From assembly GCA_964653095.1 (NCBI GenBank), contig CAZZEH010000028.1, positions 1-42,335 of the forward strand: DNA of 42,335 nucleotides, given 5' to 3'. A program made the translations under genes and the position numbers. The notes below the pieces were generated by a model. The model was not told the DNA's origin. It saw nothing but the letters and a program-made list of their open reading frames with translations, and did not search any database. This DNA is from JAMLHH01 sp964653095 (GTDB taxonomy: Bacteria; Bacteroidota; Bacteroidia; Chitinophagales; JADIYW01). Below, in pieces: positions 32,763 to 41,754 of the stretch (positions within the stretch are counted from its first letter, which is position 1; the number at the start of each line of letters is the position of its first letter).

Positions 32763-35330
32763 TTATCCGCACTTGGAAGAACCGCAGTCCTTACAGGTTA
32801 GGCAGCCCTCCGAATACATAATATTGGTAGAATGGCATTCTGTACACTTGCCTTTGGCATCTGTGCCGTCGGGGATAAACTTCTTAAGAGCTCTTGCGAC
32901 ACCATTTTTCCAGGTATTGATAGATTCATCGTTCAGTTGAAGACTGTTAATAAGATCCACTACTTTTTCAATCTCCATGCCGTGACGAAGAGTACCGGAA
33001 ATTAATTTGGCATAGTTCCAAAATTCCGGACTAAATCGGTAAGACAATCCTTCTATAGTCGTTTTGTATCCTCTTTTATCTACATACTGGAAGTCATATC
33101 GGGAATCTCCGTTATCTTCTCTGTCTTTTATAATATAGCCCTCATTAACCCAGCGCGGAAGCAAAATGCCGTCCTCATCATCTGCCAGTCCGGTAAAGAT
33201 TTCATACGGTCTGTCATCAATAGTCCCGACAAATGCAATCCACTTGTCTTTATTGTTTTGAAAACGAAGTACGTCTGCATTCAAAACTTGAGGGCGTTTC
33301 GTTGGGAACGGAGTAATTGTACCGGCAGATGATGCTGCACCTTCCTGTTTTTTCTCGTCTTTTGACACTAATACGCCAGAGCGTGAACCGTCCCGATATA
33401 CTGTAACCCCCTTACATCCTTCTTCCCATGCAGTCATATAAAGCTGATTGACCAGTTCTTCTGTCACATCGTTCGGAACATTGATGGTTACGGATATAGA
33501 GTGATCCACCCATTTTTGCACGGCTCCCTGCATCTTGACTTTTTTCAGCCAGTCCACATCATTGGAGGTAGCGCGGTAATATGGTGATTGCTCTATCAAT
33601 TCATCCAATTCTTCATTCGAATATTTCTTGGAAGTATCTATTCCGTTGACTTCCATCCAGGTCCTGAATTTGTGGTGAAAGACGATATACTCTTCCCAAG
33701 AATCCCCTACTTCATCCACAAAATCAATTCGAACGTCTTTGTCATTTGGATTAACTTTTCTTCTTCTTTTATAAACCGGCATGAACACAGGCTCAATTCC
33801 TGAAGTCGTCTGAGTCATGATAGAAGTACTGCCTGTAGGTGCAATAGTCAGTAACGCAATATTTCTGCGGCCGTATTTTTGCATATCTTCAAATAATTCC
33901 GGATCGGCTTCTTTGATTCTCAATACAAAAGGATTTTCAATTTCTCTTGATGCCTCGTAAATGGCAAAAGCTCCTCTTTCCTTCGCCATTTCTACCGAAG
34001 AACGATACGCAGCCAAAGCCAATGTCTTGTGCACTTTAATTGAGAAATCGTTTCCTTCATCGCTTCCGTAACGTATTCCCAACGCTGCTAACATGTCTCC
34101 CTCGGCAGTAATTCCTACTCCTGTTCTTCTTCCCTCATTTGCTTTCCTTTGAATTTCGAGCCAAAGGTTTTTTTCTATTCGCTTTATTTCCTCATCCTCC
34201 GGATCAGAATCTATTTTGCTAATAATCGCGTCTATTTTTTCAAGTTCTAAATCAATGATATCATCCATCATTCTTTGGGCATAACTCACATGCTTTTTAA
34301 ACAGCTCGAAGTCAAAATACGCTTTTGACGTAAATGGGTGCTTGACATAAGAATACAGATTGATTGCCAACAGACGACATGAATCGTACGGACAAAGAGG
34401 TATCTCTCCGCATGGATTTGTTGAAATTGTTTTGTAACCCAAATCTGCATAACAGTCCGGAAGGGACTCTCTGATAATCGTATCCCAAAACAAAATTCCC
34501 GGCTCGGCCGATTTCCATGCATTATGGACAATTTTCTCCCAAATATTTTTTGCACGAATTTTTTTGGTAACTTTTGGAGTCGTGCTGTATGTCGGATATT
34601 TTTGGACGTATGCCAAATCGTTCTTTACTGCCTGCATAAATTCATCATCAATCCGCACTGAAATATTAGCTCCGGTTACTTTCCCCTGCTCCATTTTAGC
34701 ATCTATAAAATCCTCCGCATCCGGGTGGTTGACAGAAACCGAAAGCATAAGAGCACCGCGCCTTCCGTCCTGCGCAACCTCTCTTGTAGAATTTGAAAAA
34801 CGCTCCATGAAAGGTACCAGCCCCGTAGAAGTTAAAGCAGAATTTTTAACAGAAGAACCTTTCGGACGAATATGCGATAAATCGTGTCCCACACCTCCCC
34901 GACGTTTCATAAGCTGTACCTGTTCCTGATCGATTTTCAGGATTCCGCCGTAAGAATCACTGTTTCCTTTATTACCGATGACAAAACAGTTGGAAAGGGA
35001 CGCAATTTGAAAAGGATTACCTATTCCCGTCATAGGGCTTCCCTGAGGAACTATATATGTGAAATCTTTAATCAGATTGAATATAACCTTTTCTGACATT
35101 GGTTTCTCATACTTAGATTCGATTCGCGCAATTTCTTTGGCTATACGCCAATGCATGTCTTCGGGAGATTTTTCATAGAGATTTCCCTCAGAATCTTTCA
35201 AAGCATATTTATTAATCCATACTCTGGCAGCTAAATCGTCCCCTTTAAAATATTTTAATGTTTCTTCAAAAACCTCATCATTGGTGTAGGTTCTGCGTGT
35301 TGTCTCCAACACTCCGGCTTTCATATTCAT
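32763..35330 (-). CDS. nrdJ: Adenosylcobalamin-dependent (class II) ribonucleotide reductase
   Basis: Single-subunit class II enzyme of 855 aa that reduces ribonucleotides to deoxyribonucleotides with a coenzyme-B12 radical. The catalytic ten-stranded barrel contains GIGNPFQIASLSNCFVIG with one active-site cysteine, the MKRRGGVGHDLSHIRPKGS block, and NPCGEIPLCPYDSCR with the thiyl-radical cysteine region. LTIAPTGSTSIMTQTTSG and CKGVTVYRDGSR are further conserved parts. The C-terminus has a CxxC...CxxC zinc-ribbon-like tail (CTECHS, then CLTCKDCG). No N-terminal ATP-cone is apparent. The gene is monocistronic. No cobalamin riboswitch was seen upstream, but repeated AAAGTTAT motifs occur there. 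Confidence 0.94.
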   Translation of the reverse strand: MNMKAGVLETTRRTYTNDEVFEETLKYFKGDDLAARVWINKYALKDSEGNLYEKSPEDMHWRIAKEIARIESKYEKPMSEKVIFNLIKDFTYIVPQGSPMTGIGNPFQIASLSNCFVIGNKGNSDSYGGILKIDQEQVQLMKRRGGVGHDLSHIRPKGSSVKNSALTSTGLVPFMERFSNSTREVAQDGRRGALMLSVSVNHPDAEDFIDAKMEQGKVTGANISVRIDDEFMQAVKNDLAYVQKYPTYSTTPKVTKKIRAKNIWEKIVHNAWKSAEPGILFWDTIIRESLPDCYADLGYKTISTNPCGEIPLCPYDSCRLLAINLYSYVKHPFTSKAYFDFELFKKHVSYAQRMMDDIIDLELEKIDAIISKIDSDPEDEEIKRIEKNLWLEIQRKANEGRRTGVGITAEGDMLAALGIRYGSDEGNDFSIKVHKTLALAAYRSSVEMAKERGAFAIYEASREIENPFVLRIKEADPELFEDMQKYGRRNIALLTIAPTGSTSIMTQTTSGIEPVFMPVYKRRRKVNPNDKDVRIDFVDEVGDSWEEYIVFHHKFRTWMEVNGIDTSKKYSNEELDELIEQSPYYRATSNDVDWLKKVKMQGAVQKWVDHSISVTINVPNDVTEELVNQLYMTAWEEGCKGVTVYRDGSRSGVLVSKDEKKQEGAASSAGTITPFPTKRPQVLNADVLRFQNNKDKWIAFVGTIDDRPYEIFTGLADDEDGILLPRWVNEGYIIKDREDNGDSRYDFQYVDKRGYKTTIEGLSYRFSPEFWNYAKLISGTLRHGMEIEKVVDLINSLQLNDESINTWKNGVARALKKFIPDGTDAKGKCTECHSTNIMYSEGCLTCKDCGSSKCG

Positions 35331-35635
35331 AGTGTTCAGCTTTTAATTTCTGCATGAAAGTAGTCAAAAAGTTATAATTGACAATTACACTATTAAGGTA
35401 AAGTTATCAACAAGATTTTGAGTGATAATTGATTTTCAGTAAGTTATAGAAAATAAATGTGTAAAAAGACATTTTCTGTTTAAAATTTTATAAACTTTTT
35501 CAAAACGGACTTTTAAAAAGTTAGCAGAAATAACTTTTCAATTCAAACTTTTAAGAAAATCAAAAAAGAAACTTCGGTTTATTTAAAAAATGGGCATCTG
35601 TACATGAAACAAAGCACTTTGACCATCCTTCTGAA
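35331..35635. other. AT-rich intergenic region upstream of nrdJ
   Basis: This 305-nt region has no gene. The heptamer AAGTTAT occurs at 35369, 35401 and 35441 on the plus strand and at 35530-35536 on the minus strand; three of the four are AAAGTTAT. A TAACTTTT -7-like sequence on the minus strand overlaps the first copy and may be the nrdJ promoter. A single near-DnaA-box TTATCAACA was noted at about 35404. Confidence 0.5.
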
Positions 35636-36532
35636 TCATATTATCTGATTAATTCCGGCATTCATCAAACCTCCGGTGTGCAATAAAATTACTTTACTTT
35701 TCGGTTTAAAAAAATCATCATGTAATAATTTATCAAAAGCGAAAACCATTTTGGCTGTATACACATAATCTAAAGGCACTCCTGTCTCTTGGGTAAATTT
35801 TCTCGCAAAAGACAGCAGTTCTTCCGTATAGCGGGCATAACCGCCAAAATGATATCCGGTAATGATCTCAAAATTGTTTTTACCTGACAACCTGTACACG
35901 GATTCGGTCAGAGTATCTTCTCCTTTCAGTACAGAAATTCCTATAATACGAGCATGGTCAGAAGTATATTTTGCCAGACCTGCTACTGTAGTTCCGGTTC
36001 CGGCTGCCGACACGATATATTCATAATCGAGATTAATTTCATTGACAATTTCTGCACAGCCCGTCATACCCTCTTTTCCACCCCCGCCTTCAGGAACTAT
36101 CATTAGATTGTGAAACGGAATGGATGGAAATCTTTCTATTAACGGATTTAAGTTTTTATTTCTGTACTCCCTTCTTTCCAAAGGCAGTAAAATCATATTG
36201 TTTTCCGAAGCAAATTTCAAAGCCGGATTATCAGGCTGGATTTCCCCTCTTATTACTCCATAGCATGGTAAATTTGAAGTATTACAAGCCGCAGCCGTGG
36301 CAACAATATGGTTTGAAAAAGCACCGCCAAAAGTCAAAACGCCCTGATATTCACCTTTCTGATACTTTAGCAAATGACCGTACAGCTTTCGCCATTTATT
36401 CCCGGAAACAGCCTTATGAATCAAATCATCCCGTTTGAAAAATATCTGTAGATCAAGTTCTTTCCACAGGGAAAATTTAATTTCCTGAAGCGGGGGCGGT
36501 AAGTTTAATATGCGGATAAGCTTTTCAACCAT
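35636..36532 (-). CDS. PLP-dependent ACC deaminase / D-cysteine desulfhydrase-family enzyme
   Basis: Fold-type II PLP enzyme of 298 aa. The Schiff-base lysine is Lys46 in AVSGNKWRKL, followed by the LTFGGAFSNHIVATAAAC phosphate/substrate loop. The AAGTGTTVAGLAKY glycine-rich loop binds the PLP phosphate, and ILLHTGGLMNAG is near the end. Family members either open 1-aminocyclopropane-1-carboxylate or release H2S from D-cysteine, and the motifs do not separate the two; D-cysteine desulfhydrase is commoner outside plant-associated bacteria. It is divergent from the DUF2804 gene and likely monocistronic. Confidence 0.88.
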   Translation of the reverse strand: MVEKLIRILNLPPPLQEIKFSLWKELDLQIFFKRDDLIHKAVSGNKWRKLYGHLLKYQKGEYQGVLTFGGAFSNHIVATAAACNTSNLPCYGVIRGEIQPDNPALKFASENNMILLPLERREYRNKNLNPLIERFPSIPFHNLMIVPEGGGGKEGMTGCAEIVNEINLDYEYIVSAAGTGTTVAGLAKYTSDHARIIGISVLKGEDTLTESVYRLSGKNNFEIITGYHFGGYARYTEELLSFARKFTQETGVPLDYVYTAKMVFAFDKLLHDDFFKPKSKVILLHTGGLMNAGINQII

Positions 36533-36645
36533 TTCTCAATGACTACGCAATAAATATAGAGCTTCTTTAAAGAATCATTTTGAAAGAGGCCGCAGAATTA
36601 AATAAAATACCATCAAAAATTTATAAATTCAAAATCAAATCCAAA

Positions 36646-37620
36646 ATGATGCTAAAAGAACAAATTCATCAATTGCTTAAACACGGCAAAGCCCCAGAGT
36701 TTGGTCGGTATAAAAATCTCATTACTCAGCCTGTTACCTCTTTTTGGGACGATGAAGGTTTTGCCCTAATGAAAAAGAGGAGAACCCAAAGAAAAACATG
36801 GATATTTTACGGATGTTATACTGAGAATCTTTTTACGGGACTGGCTATCGTAGATGCCGGATTAGTTGCTATCGCTTTTGCTTACTTTTTTGTTCCTTCA
36901 GAAAACCTTTTTATTGAGGACAAGCTTACCAGACCTATGGGATTCAAATCCGGCTTTAATCCTTCTTTGACCGATGAGTGGAAGCTGGGAAAATTTTCCA
37001 TTAAAACTACAAATGGAATTATGAGTCTTAATTATTCAGGAAAGTTCAGACTGGAAATGAATGCCCACCTTCAGGATAACGGTGTGAGTATAGTCGCACC
37101 AAGCAGTAAAGACCGACCGTTTAATTTTACATACAAAGACCTGCCTATACAAACCGATGTTAAAGTGTCCTGTCAGGGGAAAGAGTATCAGGCGGACGGT
37201 AGAATCGGTGCAGTAGATTTCACCAAAGGATTTCCGCCGAGAGCCACAGAATGGAATTGGAGCAGTTTTATAGGAAAAACGGATTCTGGAAGAGAAATCG
37301 CAGTAAACATAGTAGATAAATTCAATCACAATCTGGAAAACATTTTATGGCTTGATCGCGAGCGGATAATTCTCTCCAGTGCAAAATTTGAATACGGTAG
37401 CAATCTGGCCAAAGATACATGGAATATCAAAACAGAAGACAGTATTCTTGATATGAAATTACAGCCAATGGGAGCCCGTTCCGAGAACATTCAGGCTGCG
37501 GTAATGAAAAGCATTTTTACCCAGCCTTTTGGGAAATATACCGGCGTGCTAAATTATAATGGTATCAGGGAAAACTTTGCAGCCTGGGGAGTGGCAGAGG
37601 AACATATTGCAGTCTGGTAA
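36646..37620 (+). CDS. DUF2804-family protein
   Basis: Protein of about 325 aa resembling DUF2804. The N-terminal GKAPEFGRYKNLITQPVTSF is followed by the RTQRKTWIFYGCYTENLFTG block, the hydrophobic LAIVDAGLVAIAFAYFFVP segment, and beta-rich sequence with PRATEWNWSSFIGK. It ends GVAEEHIAVW, the conserved terminus of this family. The fold is probably two lipocalin-like or AttH-like beta domains. I start at the ATG at 36646 (36649 is also possible) rather than at a TTG at 36580. No function is established. It is divergent from the PLP enzyme and convergent with the RluA-type gene. Confidence 0.72.
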   Translation: MMLKEQIHQLLKHGKAPEFGRYKNLITQPVTSFWDDEGFALMKKRRTQRKTWIFYGCYTENLFTGLAIVDAGLVAIAFAYFFVPSENLFIEDKLTRPMGFKSGFNPSLTDEWKLGKFSIKTTNGIMSLNYSGKFRLEMNAHLQDNGVSIVAPSSKDRPFNFTYKDLPIQTDVKVSCQGKEYQADGRIGAVDFTKGFPPRATEWNWSSFIGKTDSGREIAVNIVDKFNHNLENILWLDRERIILSSAKFEYGSNLAKDTWNIKTEDSILDMKLQPMGARSENIQAAVMKSIFTQPFGKYTGVLNYNGIRENFAAWGVAEEHIAVW

Positions 37621-37662
37621 AATTTTATCTGATATTTTAAAGGTAAAACAGTGCCTGTTCTG

Positions 37663-38748
37663 TCATTCATCCTCCGGTCTGTAGTTGATTTGCAGGGCTT
37701 TGGTATAGACTTTCCATTTCTCCAGTACAGCTAAAAATCCTTCCGGAGGCGGTAATTCAAACTTCATAAATTTACCTGTAACAGGATGTTCAAAGCCTAT
37801 TAAATGCGCGTGTAATGCCTGAGACGGAATCAACTTAAAACAGTTATCTACAAATTGTTTGAACTTAGAAAACACAGTTCCAAAAACAATTTTGTCTCCT
37901 CCGTATGTTTTATCATTAAATACAGGATGACCGATATACTTCATGTGTACCCGAATCTGATGGGTACGACCGGTTTCTAATGTGCACTTGATTAGCGTCA
38001 CATATCCAAATCGTTGCACTACTTCATAGTTAGTGGCTGCCCATTTCCCGTACAGCCCGTCTGTATCTACATAAAACAACAGGCGGTTATTCGGATTTCT
38101 GGCAATATGTCCCGTAATTCTCCCTTTATCATTTTCTACATCTCCCCAAACCAGCGCAAGATACTCCCGCTGAACCGTACGGTCGGCAAACTGTTTAGAC
38201 AAACGATTGAGCGCCAATTCTGTTTTACCGGCTACTATAAGTCCGGAAGTGTATCGGTCTAATCGGTGTACGATTCCGGGTCTTGAAGCTCCGTTAATTT
38301 CAGGCCAGCTATCTTTCAAATACATGAGTCCGTTGACCAAAGTACCCGTCGGATTACCGTGTCCGGGATGTACCACCATTCCGGCAGGCTTATTTATAAG
38401 TATAATATCGTCATCTTCATAAATAATCTCCAGATTCAAATCTTCTGCCAAAACTACGTACTCCTCTTTAGGCTTGTCAAGAAGCACCTGTATTAAATCA
38501 TTTGGTCTGATCTTATAGTTGGACTTGACACTTTTTTCATTAACTTCTACATTTCCGTCTTTGATTGCCTGCTGAATTTTACTCCTGCTGATATGTGCGA
38601 TTCTCTCCTGCAGAAATAGATCTATTCGAATAGGTTTTAGGCCTTTGTCTGCTATAAATCTGTAATGCTCAAACTTTTCTCCACCTGTATTGTCTGAGGT
38701 TTCGATATGGTCTTCATCCCAATCATCGTAATCTTCAAATTCCTGCAT
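37663..38748 (-). CDS. RluA-family pseudouridine synthase (RluD-like)
   Basis: RNA pseudouridine synthase of 361 aa. An acidic N-terminal tail (residues 1-25) is followed by an S4 RNA-binding domain (about 38-95, with RIDLFLQERIAHISRSKIQQ). The catalytic domain begins with NKPAGMVVHPGHGNPTGTLV; the catalytic Asp164 lies in HRLDRYTSGLIVAGK. GRTHQIRVHMKYIGHPVFND is the second conserved block. The S4-plus-catalytic layout is that of RluD and RluC, which modify 23S rRNA, but the target site is not predictable. I use the ATG at 38748, since the longer version overlaps the divergent SRPBCC gene. Confidence 0.92.
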   Translation of the reverse strand: MQEFEDYDDWDEDHIETSDNTGGEKFEHYRFIADKGLKPIRIDLFLQERIAHISRSKIQQAIKDGNVEVNEKSVKSNYKIRPNDLIQVLLDKPKEEYVVLAEDLNLEIIYEDDDIILINKPAGMVVHPGHGNPTGTLVNGLMYLKDSWPEINGASRPGIVHRLDRYTSGLIVAGKTELALNRLSKQFADRTVQREYLALVWGDVENDKGRITGHIARNPNNRLLFYVDTDGLYGKWAATNYEVVQRFGYVTLIKCTLETGRTHQIRVHMKYIGHPVFNDKTYGGDKIVFGTVFSKFKQFVDNCFKLIPSQALHAHLIGFEHPVTGKFMKFELPPPEGFLAVLEKWKVYTKALQINYRPEDE

Positions 38749-38753
38749 AAGTA

Positions 38754-38761
38754 CAAAAGTA
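38754..38761 (-). promoter_or_regulatory. -7 promoter element of the pseudouridine synthase gene
   Basis: Minus-strand TACTTTTG matches TAnnTTTG exactly and ends 5 nt before the start codon; a TTTC with a 21-nt spacer may act as the -33 box. A leaderless transcript is suggested. Confidence 0.5.
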
Positions 38762-38813
38762 CGCTGTTTGTGATTAAAACTTGAAATTACTTGAAGCTGT
38801 CCGGTTAAATGTA

Positions 38814-38821
38814 TAAATTTG
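38814..38821 (+). promoter_or_regulatory. -7 promoter element of the SRPBCC gene
   Basis: TAAATTTG matches TAnnTTTG exactly and ends 4 nt before the ATG at 38826. CTTG at 38790-38793 gives a 20-nt spacer. Like the divergent neighbour, this promoter implies a leaderless mRNA. Confidence 0.5.
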
Positions 38822-38825
38822 GCTA

Positions 38826-39299
38826 ATGACATCACTTTTAGCTCCATACACACAAAGAGAAAAAATTCATTTTTTACAGGATTTCGAGGTTCCCGTATCT
38901 ACTCTGTTCAGCTTTTTCAGTGTGCACGAAAATTGGGGAAAAGTTTTTCCGGCAGCCGTAAAATGTGTGCAATTTGGAGAAGACCCCAGAGATGCCAACA
39001 GCAGGGGTTCTGTAAGAAGAATCATAGCTTTCCCGATAGTTTTGGAAGAGACCGTAACGGAATATATTCCGAACCAACTCATAGAGTATAAACTGACATT
39101 TGGCGCAGGAGTTAAAAATCATCTCGGTGTCATGAACTTTTTTGAATTGGAACGCGAAAAATCCCGATTAGATTTTAAAATCGAATTTACACCGGTGATT
39201 CCCATGAGTGGCTTTGTAATTAAAAACGTATTAGAAAAAGTAATCGGTCAGGGAGTGCGGGATGCTGCGAGACAACTTAGAATCAACCCGTACTTTTAA
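38826..39299 (+). CDS. SRPBCC (START/Bet v 1-like) family protein
   Basis: Protein of 157 aa with the helix-grip pattern of the SRPBCC superfamily: an initial strand (EKIHFLQDFEVPVSTLFSFF), helices around NWGKVFPAAVKCVQFG, a run of antiparallel strands, and a long C-terminal amphipathic helix (GFVIKNVLEKVIGQGVRDAA). These proteins bind hydrophobic ligands in a deep cavity; this one has no signal peptide and no known ligand. It is monocistronic, with a hairpin terminator after it. Confidence 0.78.
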   Translation: MTSLLAPYTQREKIHFLQDFEVPVSTLFSFFSVHENWGKVFPAAVKCVQFGEDPRDANSRGSVRRIIAFPIVLEETVTEYIPNQLIEYKLTFGAGVKNHLGVMNFFELEREKSRLDFKIEFTPVIPMSGFVIKNVLEKVIGQGVRDAARQLRINPYF

Positions 39300-39327
39300 T
39301 CCTGTATCTTTCAGACAAAGCTTTTAC

Positions 39328-39350
39328 ACAGATATCGTATCTGTCCCTTT
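39328..39350 (+). terminator. Probable terminator after the SRPBCC gene
   Basis: ACAGATA-TCG-TATCTGT is a perfect 7-bp stem with a 3-nt loop, followed by CCCTTTT. It lies 28 nt after the stop codon. The stem is short, so strength is uncertain. Confidence 0.55.
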
Positions 39351-39389
39351 TAATGTTGTATTTTCGCACTTTTGAACAAATCTCTAAAA

Positions 39390-40391
39390 ATGATTAAGCC
39401 ACTGCCTTACAACCCTTTCGAAAAAATGTCCTTTAGTGATAACATATGCTTCCTGACCGGAGAAGAGCTCGAGGCCGGACATAAATCCTATGTACAGGTT
39501 TTCCCCTTTTGGCTGTTGGAACGATACGGTATGGAGCATTCCGTCATCACCATGCTCGGCGGGTTTCGGATAAAATATAAAGACATGATGCTTCCTGCTT
39601 CAAAAAAAGTGGCAGAGGCAATTAACGAATTAGATGCCGTCACTCAAAAGGCCTTTGAAAATGGCTATGAGGCAGTAAAGCAACTGTCTGAACAGACTAT
39701 TTTTCAGTGGATGGCAAGAGTCATGTACGGCGTAATCTATCAGGAAGTAAAATCTGATGCGGAAGAATATCAAACAGAAGGACGACAACTCAATATGTCG
39801 GAAGTGATGCTCCAAAAATTAAAAAATCTGCATCTGATGCTCCAGTCACTTGTTCGGCCAATCAGATTTGAAGGATTTACACCCTGGTCTATGAAATGCA
39901 ACCCGGTTCGGATTTCTAAAGACATATTAAATTATAAAGATGAAACCAGAAAGCTGAACTTCTGTCTGAATATGAATGGGTTTGGTATTGTAGCCTGTAT
40001 GCAGGACAACGGATTTGTATCGGATTATTACAAAAAGGAACTGCAAACAATCGGAGATCATACGCTTCATCCGGTGCAGTTTGAGGAATTGTACGGCAAG
40101 TTTATTTATGTCAACTATTTACTCAGAGAATCTAAAGACTATGAATTCACAGAAGATCCGGACGGCACTTTAGTTTTTCATCTGCCCAAAGAGTCCGATG
40201 AAGATGCCAAACTGCCAAAACTTGCTCCGTGGAGTGACGACACTTATGCCCAACTGCTGGCCAATCTCTGGCAACCTTGGGGATTTACACAACCAATGGT
40301 TTATACCTTTCCCAATTCTCCTTTAAGTTTTTTGATCAATGAGGCTACTCATCAATTCATCAATCCGGAAAATATAAATTTGGATTACTAA
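39390..40391 (+). CDS. Conserved-looking protein of unknown function
   Basis: I do not recognise this 333-aa protein. It starts at the ATG at 39390 (a TTG at 39372 would add six residues). No signal peptide or membrane helix is visible. The N-terminus has SDNICFLTGEEL, reminiscent of a short metal-binding or HNH-like beginning, but no second Cys pair was found. Residues 45-150 are helical (SKKVAEAINELDAVTQKAFE, then EQTIFQWMARVMYGV). The C-terminal half is rich in aromatic and acidic residues (LPKLAPWSDDTYAQLLANLW). It ends 1 nt before the convergent transporter gene. It reads as an authentic gene by length and codon pattern. Confidence 0.7.
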   Translation: MIKPLPYNPFEKMSFSDNICFLTGEELEAGHKSYVQVFPFWLLERYGMEHSVITMLGGFRIKYKDMMLPASKKVAEAINELDAVTQKAFENGYEAVKQLSEQTIFQWMARVMYGVIYQEVKSDAEEYQTEGRQLNMSEVMLQKLKNLHLMLQSLVRPIRFEGFTPWSMKCNPVRISKDILNYKDETRKLNFCLNMNGFGIVACMQDNGFVSDYYKKELQTIGDHTLHPVQFEELYGKFIYVNYLLRESKDYEFTEDPDGTLVFHLPKESDEDAKLPKLAPWSDDTYAQLLANLWQPWGFTQPMVYTFPNSPLSFLINEATHQFINPENINLDY

Positions 40392-40392
40392 A

Positions 40393-41592
40393 TTATTTTT
40401 TTTCGTACAGCCTGGGAGCCGCATAAACCGTCCACATGGTCAACAGTGCCAAAATAAATACAAGAACAAACAGAGTATGATAAGAATCTCCCTGAAAAAT
40501 TCCTATTGCAGCCGCCATAACCGCTCCAATACCCATTCTGAACGCACCGCCTAATGCAGATGCGGCTCCTACATTATTAGTAAAAGGTGTCAGAGAGGCG
40601 GCAGTAGTATTAGGGTTAATAAATCCGGTTAAAAACAGAACAGAAACGGTTCCTACGAGAAACCAGCTGAGTTTGATATGCTCATTTGAGAAAACAAAAA
40701 TTAGTACAATCAGAGCATTTAACAGGAGCAAAACAGAAATAAAACGGGCAATTTTGATGTAGTTAAAATATTTGGTCATGACTCCGTTAATATAACTTCC
40801 TGCGATAAATCCGGCAGCATTGATGGCAAAGATGATTGAAAACTCAGCTTTATCCACCCCATAAACTGTCATGAAAACAAAAGATGCGGAACTGATATAT
40901 ACATACAGAATTGACATTGAGATACTCCCCGCCAAGGTATAGGAAAGAAACACCCTGTCTTTAAACACTTTCAGATAGTCTGCAGAAATAGTCCGTATTT
41001 TTAATTTATTGGAGTGCATATACCGGCTTGTTTCGGGAAGCAGAAAGAAAATCAATGCAAAAACTAAAGTGGCAAATATGACCAGGAAATAAAAAGTAAA
41101 CCTCCAGTTAAGATATTCAATGAAATAACTCCCCAGGCTCGGAGCCACAAGCGGAGCCAATCCCATTACAAGCATCATAGATGAAAAAGCTCTTGCCCGG
41201 TCTTCCTCTTCAAAAACATCCGTCACGATGGCATTAGAGGTCACCAGACCAACTGCACCGCCCAATGCCTGCAGCAGCCTCATACCAATCATAGTATTCA
41301 AATTATGGGAAACCGCACAGCCAAACGCAGCTAAGGTATATAAAAACAGTCCCGCCAATAAAGGCTTTTTTCTTCCATATTTGTCAATAAGCGGTCCGTA
41401 TATAAGTTGTCCGATTGAAATCCCAAGAAAATAGGAAGTCAGAGTAAAAGCAACCTGACTCTCTCCTACTCCAAATTCAATCGCAATTTGCTGAAATCCG
41501 GGTAAATACATATCCACGGAAAACGGACCAATCGCGGTCAGGATGCCCAAAAGTATAATAAGAAAGGTCTTGTTAATATGCCCGGGTTGCAT
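40393..41592 (-). CDS. Bcr/CflA-type MFS multidrug efflux transporter
   Basis: Inner-membrane drug/proton antiporter of 399 aa with 12 predicted helices. Helix 1 starts ILLGILTAIGPFSVDMYLPG, the typical Bcr/CflA opening. The loop between helices 2 and 3 contains YGPLIDKYGRKKPLLAG, the MFS motif A, and helix 4 has GMRLLQALGGAVGLV. The RARAFSSMMLVMGLAPLVAP segment and LNWRFTFYFL are also characteristic. It is likely monocistronic, with a TAGTTTTG -7 element 28 nt upstream. Substrates of this family range from bicyclomycin to chloramphenicol and cannot be assigned here. Confidence 0.92.
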   Translation of the reverse strand: MQPGHINKTFLIILLGILTAIGPFSVDMYLPGFQQIAIEFGVGESQVAFTLTSYFLGISIGQLIYGPLIDKYGRKKPLLAGLFLYTLAAFGCAVSHNLNTMIGMRLLQALGGAVGLVTSNAIVTDVFEEEDRARAFSSMMLVMGLAPLVAPSLGSYFIEYLNWRFTFYFLVIFATLVFALIFFLLPETSRYMHSNKLKIRTISADYLKVFKDRVFLSYTLAGSISMSILYVYISSASFVFMTVYGVDKAEFSIIFAINAAGFIAGSYINGVMTKYFNYIKIARFISVLLLLNALIVLIFVFSNEHIKLSWFLVGTVSVLFLTGFINPNTTAASLTPFTNNVGAASALGGAFRMGIGAVMAAAIGIFQGDSYHTLFVLVFILALLTMWTVYAAPRLYEKK

Positions 41593-41620
41593 ATACGGTA
41601 ATAATCTGTTTATTTCGCCC

Positions 41621-41628
41621 CAAAACTA
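41621..41628 (-). promoter_or_regulatory. -7 promoter element of the MFS transporter
   Basis: Minus-strand TAGTTTTG is an exact TAnnTTTG match 28 nt before the transporter start codon; no clear -33 box. Confidence 0.45.
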
Positions 41629-41754
41629 TGACAAAGTTTGTCGGGAAAAGGTACGAAAGCCATACTTTTATCCATACGCACATGTTATCCTATTATAAAG
41701 CTTAAGATTTCGGGCAGAATGCAATAATTCTTACTAACGAATCTAAGGACGGGG

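Noticed and set aside
35404..35412. TTATCAACA, one mismatch from a DnaA box
   Set aside because: A single near-match in AT-rich sequence, without a cluster or dnaA/dnaN context; no evidence of an origin.
35421..35431. AGTGATAATTG upstream of nrdJ, identical over 11 nt to the left part of the Crp-type operator at 932-942
   Set aside because: The right half-site TCAC is missing, so it is not a palindrome; likely chance in AT-rich DNA.
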